Shown here: in pieces, positions 43,088 to 51,978 of the stretch
Layout of the letters: each line of letters begins with the position of its first letter
Position numbering within the stretch: the first letter of the stretch is position 1
DNA from: Prosthecobacter debontii
GTDB taxonomy: Bacteria > Verrucomicrobiota > Verrucomicrobiia > Chthoniobacterales > Chthoniobacteraceae
Direction: 5' to 3'
Length of the DNA: 64,000 nt
Assembly (NCBI GenBank): GCA_945861385.1
Contig: CAMAUI010000004.1
Coordinates: forward strand, 1 to 64,000
Position numbers and translations under genes: made by a program
Notes under the pieces: model-generated
The model's input: only the letters and a program-made list of their open reading frames with translations
What the model was told of the DNA's origin: nothing
Database searches by the model: none

Positions 43088-43987
43088 ATGGACTTCCTCG
43101 ACCAAGCCGTCATCGCCCGCCTTTCCCGCCTGCAACTGGCGGCGCGCGTGCCCATGCTCGGCAGCGTCACCGGCCTGCACCGGTCGGCCACGCGCGGGGC
43201 GAGTGTCGAGTTTGCCGAGTATCGCAAGTATGCCCCCGGCGATGACCTGAAGTTCCTCGACTGGCGCGTCTTTGCCCGGACGGACAAATACTTCATCCGC
43301 GAATTCGAGGCCGATACGAACCTCCGCTGCTACCTCGTCGTGGATACCTCGGCCTCGATGAAATACACGTCGCAGCCCGATGGCGGCACGCGCTTCGATT
43401 ACGCGCGCAGGCTCGCCGGGACACTCGCACATTTGCTCGTGCATCAGGGCGACGCCGTGGGGCTGACGGCCTTTTCGGCGAAGTCGGTGGATCTCCCGCC
43501 GCGGCACACGGCGTCGCATTTGCGCCAGCTCTACAAGCTGCTCGCCGACGCGAAGCCATCGGGGGAGGCGAACATCGTGCAGACGCTGCACGACTTCGCC
43601 GAGCGCGTGCGCGGGCGGGCGCTGGTGGTGATCATCAGCGACCTCTTCGCAGACCCCGGCGAATTGCTCGATGCGATGAAGCACCTCCGTTTTTACAAAC
43701 ACGACCTCGCCGTCTTCCACCTGCTCGACCGGCAGGAATACGACTTCGATTTCACGCGCCCCGTGCGGTTCGTGGACATGGAAACTGGCAGCGACCTCAT
43801 CACCGACCCGACCGTGGTGCGCGAGGCGTATCGCGAGGCGGTGGATAATTACCTCGCCACGCTGAAGCATGGCTGCGCGCAGCATCGCGTGGACTACCGG
43901 ATGACGTATCTCGACGAGAGTTTCGAGGGAGTGCTGACGCAATTCATGCTGGCGAGAATCCGGCAGTCGAAGAAGGGAGGCAGATGA
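43088..43987 (+). CDS. DUF58 domain protein (second cluster)
   Basis: A 299-residue DUF58 protein. The start at 43088 (MDFLDQAVIARLSRLQLAAR) is the family N-terminus; the frame extends upstream through the repeat to 42863 and that part is spurious. The signature 'FAEYRKYAPGDDLKFLDWRV' is followed by the VWA-like 'LVVDTSASMKY', a near-intact MIDAS, and 'ALVVIISDLFADPGELL'. It is the expected partner of the MoxR ATPase encoded 1.1 kb upstream. The stop (TGA at 43985) overlaps an ATG whose reading frame enters the next palindromic element; that overlap may be a relic of the pre-insertion gene junction. Confidence 0.92.
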   Translation: MDFLDQAVIARLSRLQLAARVPMLGSVTGLHRSATRGASVEFAEYRKYAPGDDLKFLDWRVFARTDKYFIREFEADTNLRCYLVVDTSASMKYTSQPDGGTRFDYARRLAGTLAHLLVHQGDAVGLTAFSAKSVDLPPRHTASHLRQLYKLLADAKPSGEANIVQTLHDFAERVRGRALVVIISDLFADPGELLDAMKHLRFYKHDLAVFHLLDRQEYDFDFTRPVRFVDMETGSDLITDPTVVREAYREAVDNYLATLKHGCAQHRVDYRMTYLDESFEGVLTQFMLARIRQSKKGGR

Positions 43988-44030
43988 AAATGAATCTCGA
44001 TGAATTCCGAATCGCAGAGGGTGCGCGTGA

Positions 44031-44210
44031 GTGGCGACAGCCTTTGGAGTGCGCCGTCTCGACGGCGCTTTCGCTTTCTGCGGAGAGGGCGTGGAGTGTC
44101 GGGCAATCGTTGAAAGCACTTTCGCGCGCGACGTCGTTCGACATTCGCACGTTTCCCGCCCGCAAAGCCAAAGCGGGGTCAAGCCCCCGCACTCCAAAGC
44201 CTCGCGGCAC
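44031..44210. repeat. REPIN-like palindromic element, copy 5 (180 bp)
   Basis: The left hairpin is GCGCCG-TCTCGA-CGGCGC, the right one GCGGGG-TCAAGC-CCCCGC. The two arms no longer match each other but each still pairs with itself. It lies between the DUF58 and BatA-like genes; the only other sequence in that gap is a Shine-Dalgarno region. Confidence 0.9.
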
Positions 44211-44229
44211 TCTCGACGCTGCCCTTGGA

Positions 44230-44236
44230 AAGGAGG
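44230..44236 (+). promoter_or_regulatory. strong ribosome binding site
   Basis: AAGGAGG lies 7 bases before a GTG at 44244 and decides the start of the BatA-like gene. It contrasts with the SD-less leaders of dnaK, groESL and moxR in this window. Confidence 0.8.
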
Positions 44237-44243
44237 CCTCGCA

Positions 44244-46259
44244 GTGACGTATCTCAACAACTGGACCCTCTGGCTACTGCTGCTCGCGCTGCTGCCGATC
44301 ATCATCCACATGCTGAATCGGCTCCGTTACAAGACGGTGCAGTGGGCGGCGATGTACTTCCTGCTGAAGGCGAACAAGGCCGCCACCCGCCGCGCGAAGC
44401 TGCGGCAGTACTTGCTGCTCTTGTTCCGCGCGCTGGCGATCCTTTTCCTCATCTGGGCGATGATGCGGCCGCAGGTCGGGGGCTGGATCGGCAAGGCCGC
44501 GGGTGGTGCGCCGGAGGTCGTCATCGTGTTGCTGGATCGCTCGGCCACGATGCAGTCGAAGGCTGGAGCAGATCGCCAGGAGACGAAACTCGCCCACGCG
44601 CAGAAGCTGCTCGCTGCGGCGGGGAAGACATCGCCGGGCAGCCGGTTCGTGCTCATTGAAAATGTGCTGCGCTCGCCACTCGAAATCGCTGACACTGCCA
44701 CGCTGGGCACGATGCAGATGGGTGAGGCGACGGACTCCGCGGCGGACATCCCGGCGATGTTCCGCGCGGGGCTGGAGTATCTCATCAAGAACAAGCCCGG
44801 CAGCGCCGAACTGTGGCTCGCGAGCGATCTGCAATCTTCGAACTGGCGCAACGAGAGCGCCGAGTGGCAGGACATCGCCGCGCGCTTCGCCGGGCTGCCG
44901 CAGGATATGCATGTGCGCGTGCTCGATCTGTCGTCCGCGCCGGGCACGAACCTCGGGATCGCAGTGAAGACCGCGGAGTTCCGCCCATCGAAAGCCGCAC
45001 CGGAGAAGGGCACGCTCGCGATTTCACTCGAGACGAAATCTGGCGGCGCGACGGGCACTTTCCCGCTGAAGACCACGCGCGACGGCGCGACGAGCCAGAG
45101 CGATCTCGTGCTCAATTCGCCCGTGCGCCGCGAGACGGTGAAGACGGAAATCGCGAAGCTGCCCGAGGGCGGTGGCTGGGGAAAGTTCGAGCTGCCCGCC
45201 GATGACAACCTCGCGGACAACGTCGCATATTTCACCTACCGCGCGCCGACGCCGCTGCACGCGGCCATCGTGAGCGAGTTGCCCGCCGCGCGCCGTTTCG
45301 CCGCCGCCGCCGCGCCGGACAAGACGCGCACCGACCGCACCGCCGAGGTCGTCGCGCCCGCGCGCGCCGCCGATATCAAATGGAAAAACGCGGCGCTCAT
45401 CGTGTGGCAGGGCGCGGCGCCGGGCGACATGGTGGCGAAGCAATTGCAGGCATTCGTCGAGGGGGGCGGTGTGCTACTGGCATTCCCTGCCGGCGGCGAC
45501 AGCGGGAACGGCCCGCTCGGCATCACGTGGAGCGCCGCGGAGAATGCGAAGGAGCCGTTCCGGATTTCGAGCTGGGACGAACTCGATGGCCCGCTTGCGC
45601 GGACCGACAACGGCGCATCGCTCCCGCTCGCCCGCATGGAACTCACGCGCCGCCAGCTCGCGCGCATCGGCGACAACGCGCATGTCCACGCGCTGTTTGC
45701 CGACGGCCAGCCGTTCCTCGTCGCGCAGACGCTCGGCGCAGGCCGCATCGTCGCCTGCGCTGCGTCGCCGGATGCGGAATGGGGTACATTTGGCGAGGGC
45801 TTCGTGCTGCTGCCGATGATGCAGCGTCTGCTCACGCAAGGCGGCGCCCGGCTCGTTCCACCCGCAATGGCCACTGCCGGCGAATGGAAACCCGCCGAGG
45901 GCGAATTTTGGACCGCGCTCGAAACCACCGAGCGCCGCGATCCGCGCTGGCACGCTGGCATTTTTAAAAACGCGGGCCGCCTCATCGCGCTGAACCGCCC
46001 CGAAGCCGAGGACGACTCCGATTACCTCGACGCGGCCGCTGTGAAGAAGCTGCTGCCAAACGTGAAGGTCGAAGTGCTCACCAAGGCCGCCGAAAGAAAT
46101 CCCGACGGCCTGCAAAGCGAAATCTGGCCCGCGATGATCATCGCGACGATGGTCTTCATGATTTTCGAAATGCTGCTGGCGACGAGCAAAACCCTCATCC
46201 CGCAAAAGCCAAAGCCGCGCGTGCCGGTGGCGGCGAGAAAAGAGGAGGTGGGTGTATGA
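44244..46259 (+). CDS. BatA-like membrane protein with VWA/GATase-like regions
   Basis: A protein of about 671 residues. The GTG start at 44244 is fixed by AAGGAGG just upstream and by the BatA N-terminal signature 'YLNNWTLWLLLLALLPIIIH'. Two more N-terminal hydrophobic stretches precede a VWA-like domain with 'VIVLLDRSATMQ' (MIDAS third position Thr). The middle region is beta-rich, a glutamine-amidotransferase-like segment includes 'LQAFVEGGGVLLAFPAGGDS', and a C-terminal membrane helix ('PAMIIATMVFMIFEMLLATS') ends the protein. It is anchored in the membrane and is part of the MoxR-DUF58 cluster. REPIN-like elements lie on both sides. Confidence 0.88.
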   Translation: MTYLNNWTLWLLLLALLPIIIHMLNRLRYKTVQWAAMYFLLKANKAATRRAKLRQYLLLLFRALAILFLIWAMMRPQVGGWIGKAAGGAPEVVIVLLDRSATMQSKAGADRQETKLAHAQKLLAAAGKTSPGSRFVLIENVLRSPLEIADTATLGTMQMGEATDSAADIPAMFRAGLEYLIKNKPGSAELWLASDLQSSNWRNESAEWQDIAARFAGLPQDMHVRVLDLSSAPGTNLGIAVKTAEFRPSKAAPEKGTLAISLETKSGGATGTFPLKTTRDGATSQSDLVLNSPVRRETVKTEIAKLPEGGGWGKFELPADDNLADNVAYFTYRAPTPLHAAIVSELPAARRFAAAAAPDKTRTDRTAEVVAPARAADIKWKNAALIVWQGAAPGDMVAKQLQAFVEGGGVLLAFPAGGDSGNGPLGITWSAAENAKEPFRISSWDELDGPLARTDNGASLPLARMELTRRQLARIGDNAHVHALFADGQPFLVAQTLGAGRIVACAASPDAEWGTFGEGFVLLPMMQRLLTQGGARLVPPAMATAGEWKPAEGEFWTALETTERRDPRWHAGIFKNAGRLIALNRPEAEDDSDYLDAAAVKKLLPNVKVEVLTKAAERNPDGLQSEIWPAMIIATMVFMIFEMLLATSKTLIPQKPKPRVPVAARKEEVGV

Positions 46260-46273
46260 AAGGGGCATTGATC

Positions 46274-46501
46274 GTGGCGCCAGCATTTGGAGTGCGCCGG
46301 CTTGACGGCGCTTTGGCTTTCCTCGGCGAGCGCCCACGAGCATTGAGCAACCGCAGTGAAGACGAGCGGCGTGCATCGGGTAGCGCGCGCGCCACCCCGC
46401 GCACATCGTTCGCAATGGTGGAGGTCGGTTCGACGCTGCACGCTGCCCGCGCGGAAAGCCAAAGCGGGGTCAAGCCCCCGCACTCCAAGGCCTCGCGGCA
46501 C
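46274..46501. repeat. REPIN-like palindromic element, copy 6 (228 bp)
   Basis: The left hairpin is GCGCCG-GCTTGA-CGGCGC, the right GCGGGG-TCAAGC-CCCCGC. The ends are GTGGCGCCAG and CCTCGCGGCAC. The core is longer than in the other copies. It fills the gap between the BatA-like and VWA genes. Confidence 0.9.
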
Positions 46502-46527
46502 TCATACGCTGCTCTCCGAACTTCACC

Positions 46528-48771
46528 ATGACCGAAGGCTGGCATATCAACACCTCCCCTTGGGCGCTTGGCGTGGCGGGCGCATTCATGCTCGCGAGCG
46601 TGTGGTTTTTCTTCCGCTCGCTGAAGCGCGAGGGGCGGGATGGGGCGCATGTTGCGCTGCATTTGCTGCGGCTGCTCATCGCGGGCGCGGTGGCGGCGAC
46701 GTTGCTGCGGCCGGAGCGCGTCGTGATTTCCAAGCACACCGAGCAGCCGCGTGTGGTCGTGCTTTGGGACGGCTCGGGCAGCATGAACACGAAGGATCAT
46801 CTCACCGGCGACCGCCAGACGACGGCGCGCGCGGCTTGGGTGAAGGAACAGGTGGATGCGAAATTCTGGGCGCCGCTCGAAAAGCGTTACGCGGTGACGG
46901 TTGAGCCGTTCGCGACGCCGCCGGCGGACGTGAAAGGCCTTGATCCGGAGACGCAAATCGGCACGGACATCGCCGACCCGCTGGATCGCGCACTCAAGCA
47001 ACACACCGATCTCCGCGCAGTCATCTTGCTGACCGATGGCGACCACAATCTCGGCAAGGAGCCGAACCTCAGCCCGCAGACGCCCGCGACGGCGCTCGCG
47101 CGGAAGGAGGTTCCCATTTTCACCGTCGGCGTGGGCAGCGAGACGTATCTGCCGGATGTCGAACTCATCAGCGTGCTCGCGCCGACTTATGCGCTGCTGA
47201 ACGAGCGCGTGAGCGCGGTCGTCACGCTGCAAAACCGGCTGCCGCGCGAGGTGAAAACGACGATCAAGCTCGAAGGGCCGGGCGGCACGACGGCGTCGAA
47301 AAACGTCACGCTGCCCGCGATGGCGCAGGTGCAGGAGTTGATCGTGTTCACGCCGGCGGGCGAGGCGGCGGGGGATTTCAAAGTCAGCATTCCCGTGGAG
47401 AAGGAGGAGGTTTTTCCCGCGAACAACGAGCGTGCCTTCCCGCTCGCCGTGCGGAAGGAAACGCTGAAGGTTCTCGTCGTGGATTCGCAGCCACGGTGGG
47501 AGTTCCGCTATCTCCGCAACGCGCTGATGCGCGACCCTGGCATCGCGGTGAACACCGTGCTCTACCATCCGCAAATCGGCATGGGCGAAGGCACGGGCTA
47601 CCTCGGCGCGTTCCCGGACAAGAAGGAAGACCTCCAGGCTTACGACGTGATTTTCCTCGGCGACGTGGGCGTGGGCGATGGGATGCTGAAAAAGGAGCAG
47701 GCCGAGATGATCAAGGGCCTCATCGAACAGCAGGCGAGCGGACTCGTGTTTTTGCCCGGCCCGCTCGGGCGGCAGAAGTCGCTGAAGGATTCCGCGCTTG
47801 ATGCGCTCATCCCGGTCGAGACGGATTTCGAGGGCGGCACGGGCTTTGTGAATTTCACGAAGGGCAGCGGCTTCACGAGCAGCGGCGAGACGCGGATGGA
47901 GCTGACATTTCGCGGACGCGATCACTGGCTCACGATGCTCGCGACCGACCCGAATGCGAACCAGGCAGTGTGGCGCGGGCTGCCGGGATTTTACTGGTAC
48001 GCGCCTGTCGTGAAGGCGCGGCCCGGCAGTGACATTCTCGCCGTTCACGAGTCGCAGCGAAACGCGCACGGGCGGATCCCGCTGCTCGTCACGCGCGCGG
48101 CGGGCAACGGCAAGGTGCTCTACATGGGAACCGACTCCGCGTGGCGCTGGCGCAAGGGCGTCGAGGACACGTACCACTACCGTTTTTGGGGCCAGGTCGT
48201 GCGCTGGATGTCGCATCAGCGCCACCTCGCGACGGACGAAGGCGTGCGCTTTTTCTACAGCCCCGAGCAGCCGAAGCGCGGCGACAAAATCCGGCTGAAC
48301 GCCACCGTGCTCGACAAGCTCGGCTCACCGGTGACGAACGGCAAAGTGAACGTCACGCTCAAGTCACCCGACGGTGCGAGCGAGACCATCGAACTCGCCG
48401 CCGAGAACACCGAGTGGGGCGTCCACACCGGCACGTTTGTCCCGCGCGAGGGCGGCAAGTGGGAGGTCGAGGTCGCTTGCGAAAGCGCCGGGCGGAAAAT
48501 GAAAACCACCTTCGATGTCACCGTGCCGACGCTGGAAAAGGAAGGCCTCCCCGCAAAGCTCGATGTGCTCCGTGAAATCAGCGCGCTGACCGGCGGAAAT
48601 TTTCACACGCCATCCGGGTTGACGCAGCTCATCAGCAGCCTCGCGCTGCTGCCGGAGCGGCGTCCCGAGGAACTCCGCTGGCAGCTCTGGTGCGACCCGT
48701 GGTGGTGTGCCGGCCTGCTCGCAGCATTTGCAGTTTACTGGGTGGGGCGGAAGATCGGTGGACTGATCTGA
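46528..48771 (+). CDS. large VWA-domain membrane protein with GATase-like domain
   Basis: A 747-residue protein. Two N-terminal membrane segments ('GVAGAFMLASVWFFFRSL', 'HLLRLLIAGAVAATLL') precede a VWA domain with an intact MIDAS 'VVLWDGSGSMNTK' and 'ILLTDGDHN'. A beta-sandwich region ('YALLNERVSAVVTLQN') is followed by a glutamine-amidotransferase-like domain ('LKVLVVDSQPRWEFRYLRNA', 'GKVLYMGTDSAWRWRKG'), further Ig-like modules and a C-terminal membrane helix ('WWCAGLLAAFAVYWVGRKI'). It is the third membrane component of the second MoxR cluster. The first cluster has no protein of this kind. Confidence 0.88.
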   Translation: MTEGWHINTSPWALGVAGAFMLASVWFFFRSLKREGRDGAHVALHLLRLLIAGAVAATLLRPERVVISKHTEQPRVVVLWDGSGSMNTKDHLTGDRQTTARAAWVKEQVDAKFWAPLEKRYAVTVEPFATPPADVKGLDPETQIGTDIADPLDRALKQHTDLRAVILLTDGDHNLGKEPNLSPQTPATALARKEVPIFTVGVGSETYLPDVELISVLAPTYALLNERVSAVVTLQNRLPREVKTTIKLEGPGGTTASKNVTLPAMAQVQELIVFTPAGEAAGDFKVSIPVEKEEVFPANNERAFPLAVRKETLKVLVVDSQPRWEFRYLRNALMRDPGIAVNTVLYHPQIGMGEGTGYLGAFPDKKEDLQAYDVIFLGDVGVGDGMLKKEQAEMIKGLIEQQASGLVFLPGPLGRQKSLKDSALDALIPVETDFEGGTGFVNFTKGSGFTSSGETRMELTFRGRDHWLTMLATDPNANQAVWRGLPGFYWYAPVVKARPGSDILAVHESQRNAHGRIPLLVTRAAGNGKVLYMGTDSAWRWRKGVEDTYHYRFWGQVVRWMSHQRHLATDEGVRFFYSPEQPKRGDKIRLNATVLDKLGSPVTNGKVNVTLKSPDGASETIELAAENTEWGVHTGTFVPREGGKWEVEVACESAGRKMKTTFDVTVPTLEKEGLPAKLDVLREISALTGGNFHTPSGLTQLISSLALLPERRPEELRWQLWCDPWWCAGLLAAFAVYWVGRKIGGLI

Positions 48772-48855
48772 CCCTGGAAAAATAACAAACTTCTGACAAT
48801 TCCACGGTTTCACTTGTCGAAAGAGCCGATAGACTGCCTGCCATCAACCAAGAGC

Positions 48856-51800
48856 ATGAGCGCCATCCAGCTTCCTGATTCACTCGTAACACAATTGCGC
48901 ACGTACGAGAGGCGACTCAAGCGGATGGAGACCATCGCGGCCTTCGGCGGCGGGCTTGCGGGTCTGCTTGCCACGTATGTGCTGCTGTTCGTCGCAGACC
49001 GCTTCATCAATACCCCCATCGCCGCACGGATCGCGCTGAGCACGACCGGAACGGTGCTTGCGGCACTGGCGGCGCAGGGCTGGGCGCGCCACTGGCTGTG
49101 GAACCGCCGGGGGCCGGCGGACCTCGCGAAGCTGCTGCAAAAAAACTTCCGCACGCTCGGCGACCGCCTGCAGGGTGTGATCGAGCTGACGCAGACGGAG
49201 TCGCTGCCGGAAAACATCTCCCCTGCCCTGCTTCGCGCGGCCATCCGCCAGGTCGCGGAGGATTCAGGACGCTACAACTTCAAGGATGCCGTGCCTGTGC
49301 GTCCGGCGCGGCGGTGGGCGCTGGCGGCGTTGCTGGTGACGGGGCTGATAGCGGTGCCGTTCGTTTTTGCGCCGAGGGCTGCGACGAATGCGGCGCAACG
49401 CTGGGCGATGCCGTGGGCTGACATCGAGCGGTTCACATTCACCACGGTCGAGGAACTGCCGCGCGAACTGTTCGTCGCGCACGGCGAGAAATTCGAACTG
49501 GCCGTGGGGCTGCGCGCGGATGCGCAGTGGAAGCCCGGCAGCGCCACGGCGCGGATCGGCGAACAACCGAAGCTCACCGCGGATGTGAAGGACGGCGCGG
49601 CACTGTTTCAATTTCCCGGCCAGACGCTCGATGGTGCGATCAGCCTGCGCGTTGGCGACTACTTGAAAGAAATCGCCGTGCATCCGCTGCACCGCCCCGA
49701 ACTCAAGGAACTCACGGCGAACATCACGCTGCCGGATTATCTCGGGCACCCCGGGCAGGAGCGACGGTTGCAGGGCAGCGCGGCGGACTTCCTCGAGGGC
49801 AGCCGCGTGGCGTTCACGGTGAGCATCGCTCGCGCGGTGGGCTCGGGCTCGATGACCGCGGCGGGGAAAACGCACGATGCGATGCCGGCAGCAGCGACTT
49901 TCACGACGCCTTCACTGCCGCTCCCGGAACTTGGCAGCGAGATTTCGCTGCGCTGGAAGGACATTCACGGCCTGGCAGCGGTGCAGCCGTACACCCTGCG
50001 AATCGGCGAAACCAAGGATGCCGCGCCGCGCGTGGAGGTGCAGGGTTTGGAGGAGCAGGAACTGGCGATTCTCCCGCACGAGAGCATCCGCATGACGCTT
50101 GCGGCCACCGACGATTTCGGCCTGAAGGAAATGTGGATCGCGTGGACGGCCCATCGCGTGGGTTTCAAGAAGCCCGATGGACCGAAGAAAGCGGACCAGG
50201 ACTGGGTGGCCGGGCTTTGGAAGGAATGGAAGGAGGAGCTTGCGCAAAAAAAGGCTGAACCATCCGGCCCGAACCAACTGCCACGGATCGCTGGCGGGAA
50301 TATGACGAAGGAACTGCAGCGTCCACTGACGTGGGCGCCTTCGGAACTCGGCATCCCGCAGGACACGGTGGTGGAACTCACCGGCTATGCGCTCGATTTT
50401 TTCCCGCAGCGGACGCCGGTGGCCTCGTGGAAATATACGATCCACGTCCTCAGTCCGGAAAAGCACGCGGAGAGAATCCGGGAAAAAATGGATCAGGTTC
50501 TCAAGCAACTCGACGATCGCATCCGCGACGAGGAGCGCGCACTCGAGGAGGCGAAGGCGATCACGGAGAACAAGAAGGACATCAACAGCGGGAAAGCCGA
50601 CGAGGATATCCGCAAGGTCGAGGCCAGCGAGAAGACGAATGAGGAATCGCTGAAGAATCTCACGGCGCAGATGGCGGAGATCATGAAGGACGCGCTCCGG
50701 AACAAGGAGATCCTCCACGACACGCTGAATGACTGGAGCAAGATCCACGAGGCCCTTGCCGGGAAAGCCTCGAAGGAGATGCAGAATGCGCAGGGTAAAT
50801 TCTCACAGGCGGGCCAGGCCCGGGAGCAGCGTGAACAGAAAATGCAGGAGGGACAGCAGCACCAGCAGAGCGCCCTGCAGGCGATGCGCGACGCGGCGGC
50901 GAAGATGCAGACGGCGAATGAGAATCTGTTTGCGCGGAATTTTTACAACCGCCTGCGGCATGCGGCGACGAGCGAGCATGCGATCTCGGACGGGCTGAAG
51001 AAGCTCGCGCGCGCGACTGTCGGCATGAAGCCGGAGGAAATCGGCGATGGGGAGAAAAAGGAATTCGATGGGATCGCAGGCAGGCAGGACGGCACCGTGA
51101 AGGATGTGAACAGCATTCAAACGGACATGACGGCGTTCCTGCGCAAGGTTGCGAACGAAAAGTATCAGGCGGTCGTTTCCGAGATGGATGAGGTGAAGGT
51201 CGTTTCCGAACTCGGTGAACTCGCGGGTTTCGTCCGCGCCAACCTCGGCCTCAAAAGCGTGGGCCGCGCGAAGTCATGGGGCGACCAGCTCAACAAGTGG
51301 GCGGACATGATCCAGAGCGAATGCAACAGCAAGGGAGGGAAAGGCGAGATGGATCCGGCTTTGATGGAACTCATGATCGCCATGGTCCGTGCCGCGGTGG
51401 CAGAGGATGCGATCCGGGACCAGACCGGCGCACTCGAGATGCAGAAGGAAACGAACGCGGCCTACGCGGCTGATGCCGCAAAGCTCGGGGTCGCGCAGAA
51501 TCAACTTGGCGGAACGGTGAAGGAATTGAGGGAGGATCCGAAGTTTGCGAAATTCATGGGCGACGTGGGGCCGCTGCTGGAGAAGGTGGAGGAATTGATG
51601 CGGGAAGTGAGTGGGGAATTGCAGAAGCCAAAAACCGGCGATGAAACGGTCAGCACGCAGGGCATCGTCATCGAGCTGCTCGTGCCGCCGGACAAGAAGA
51701 GCGGAAAGAGCGGGGAGCAAAGCCAAAGCATGGCGCAGATGCAGCAGCGGATGCAGCAAATGATGCAGCAGATGACGAAGGCGCGGAAAAGCGGCGGCAA

Positions 51801-51978
51801 TAATTCGAAGGCTGCGAGCAGCCTCGCAGGCACAAAAGCAGAGGGTGCCGCAGCCGGCGTCAAGCCCGCCGGGCGCACGGTCGAGAGAACTGGCGGTGCG
51901 GCGAATGCGGGCGAGTGGCCGGAGGAATTCCGCGATGCCCTTCAGAACTACCTGCAATCCATCGAGGGCAAAAACTGA
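48856..51978 (+). CDS. DUF4175-like large membrane/coiled-coil protein
   Basis: A protein of about 1040 residues. The N-terminal part has three membrane segments ('GGGLAGLLATYVLLFVADRF', 'RIALSTTGTVLAALAAQGWA', 'ALAALLVTGLIAVPFVFAP'). A beta-rich extracytoplasmic region follows ('ITLPDYLGHPGQERRLQG', typical of DUF4175 proteins). The second half is a long Glu/Lys/Gln-rich coiled coil with a Met/Gln-rich stretch 'SMAQMQQRMQQMMQQMTKA' near the end. DUF4175 proteins regularly follow BatA/VWA genes in MoxR clusters and may form an envelope-spanning scaffold. The start at 48856 (MSAIQLPDSLV) is preferred to 48814. The TGA overlaps the next ATG, indicating coupling. Confidence 0.85.
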   Translation: MSAIQLPDSLVTQLRTYERRLKRMETIAAFGGGLAGLLATYVLLFVADRFINTPIAARIALSTTGTVLAALAAQGWARHWLWNRRGPADLAKLLQKNFRTLGDRLQGVIELTQTESLPENISPALLRAAIRQVAEDSGRYNFKDAVPVRPARRWALAALLVTGLIAVPFVFAPRAATNAAQRWAMPWADIERFTFTTVEELPRELFVAHGEKFELAVGLRADAQWKPGSATARIGEQPKLTADVKDGAALFQFPGQTLDGAISLRVGDYLKEIAVHPLHRPELKELTANITLPDYLGHPGQERRLQGSAADFLEGSRVAFTVSIARAVGSGSMTAAGKTHDAMPAAATFTTPSLPLPELGSEISLRWKDIHGLAAVQPYTLRIGETKDAAPRVEVQGLEEQELAILPHESIRMTLAATDDFGLKEMWIAWTAHRVGFKKPDGPKKADQDWVAGLWKEWKEELAQKKAEPSGPNQLPRIAGGNMTKELQRPLTWAPSELGIPQDTVVELTGYALDFFPQRTPVASWKYTIHVLSPEKHAERIREKMDQVLKQLDDRIRDEERALEEAKAITENKKDINSGKADEDIRKVEASEKTNEESLKNLTAQMAEIMKDALRNKEILHDTLNDWSKIHEALAGKASKEMQNAQGKFSQAGQAREQREQKMQEGQQHQQSALQAMRDAAAKMQTANENLFARNFYNRLRHAATSEHAISDGLKKLARATVGMKPEEIGDGEKKEFDGIAGRQDGTVKDVNSIQTDMTAFLRKVANEKYQAVVSEMDEVKVVSELGELAGFVRANLGLKSVGRAKSWGDQLNKWADMIQSECNSKGGKGEMDPALMELMIAMVRAAVAEDAIRDQTGALEMQKETNAAYAADAAKLGVAQNQLGGTVKELREDPKFAKFMGDVGPLLEKVEELMREVSGELQKPKTGDETVSTQGIVIELLVPPDKKSGKSGEQSQSMAQMQQRMQQMMQQMTKARKSGGNNSKAASSLAGTKAEGAAAGVKPAGRTVERTGGAANAGEWPEEFRDALQNYLQSIEGKN

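Noticed and set aside
43984-44247. 87-residue ORF beginning at the DUF58 stop and crossing element copy 5
   Set aside because: Most of its translation is the recurring peptide of the palindromic repeat; only the first 15 codons are unique.
33348-46501. Palindromic repeats considered as a CRISPR array
   Set aside because: Copies are kilobases apart, of variable length with related cores, and no regular spacers or cas genes are present.
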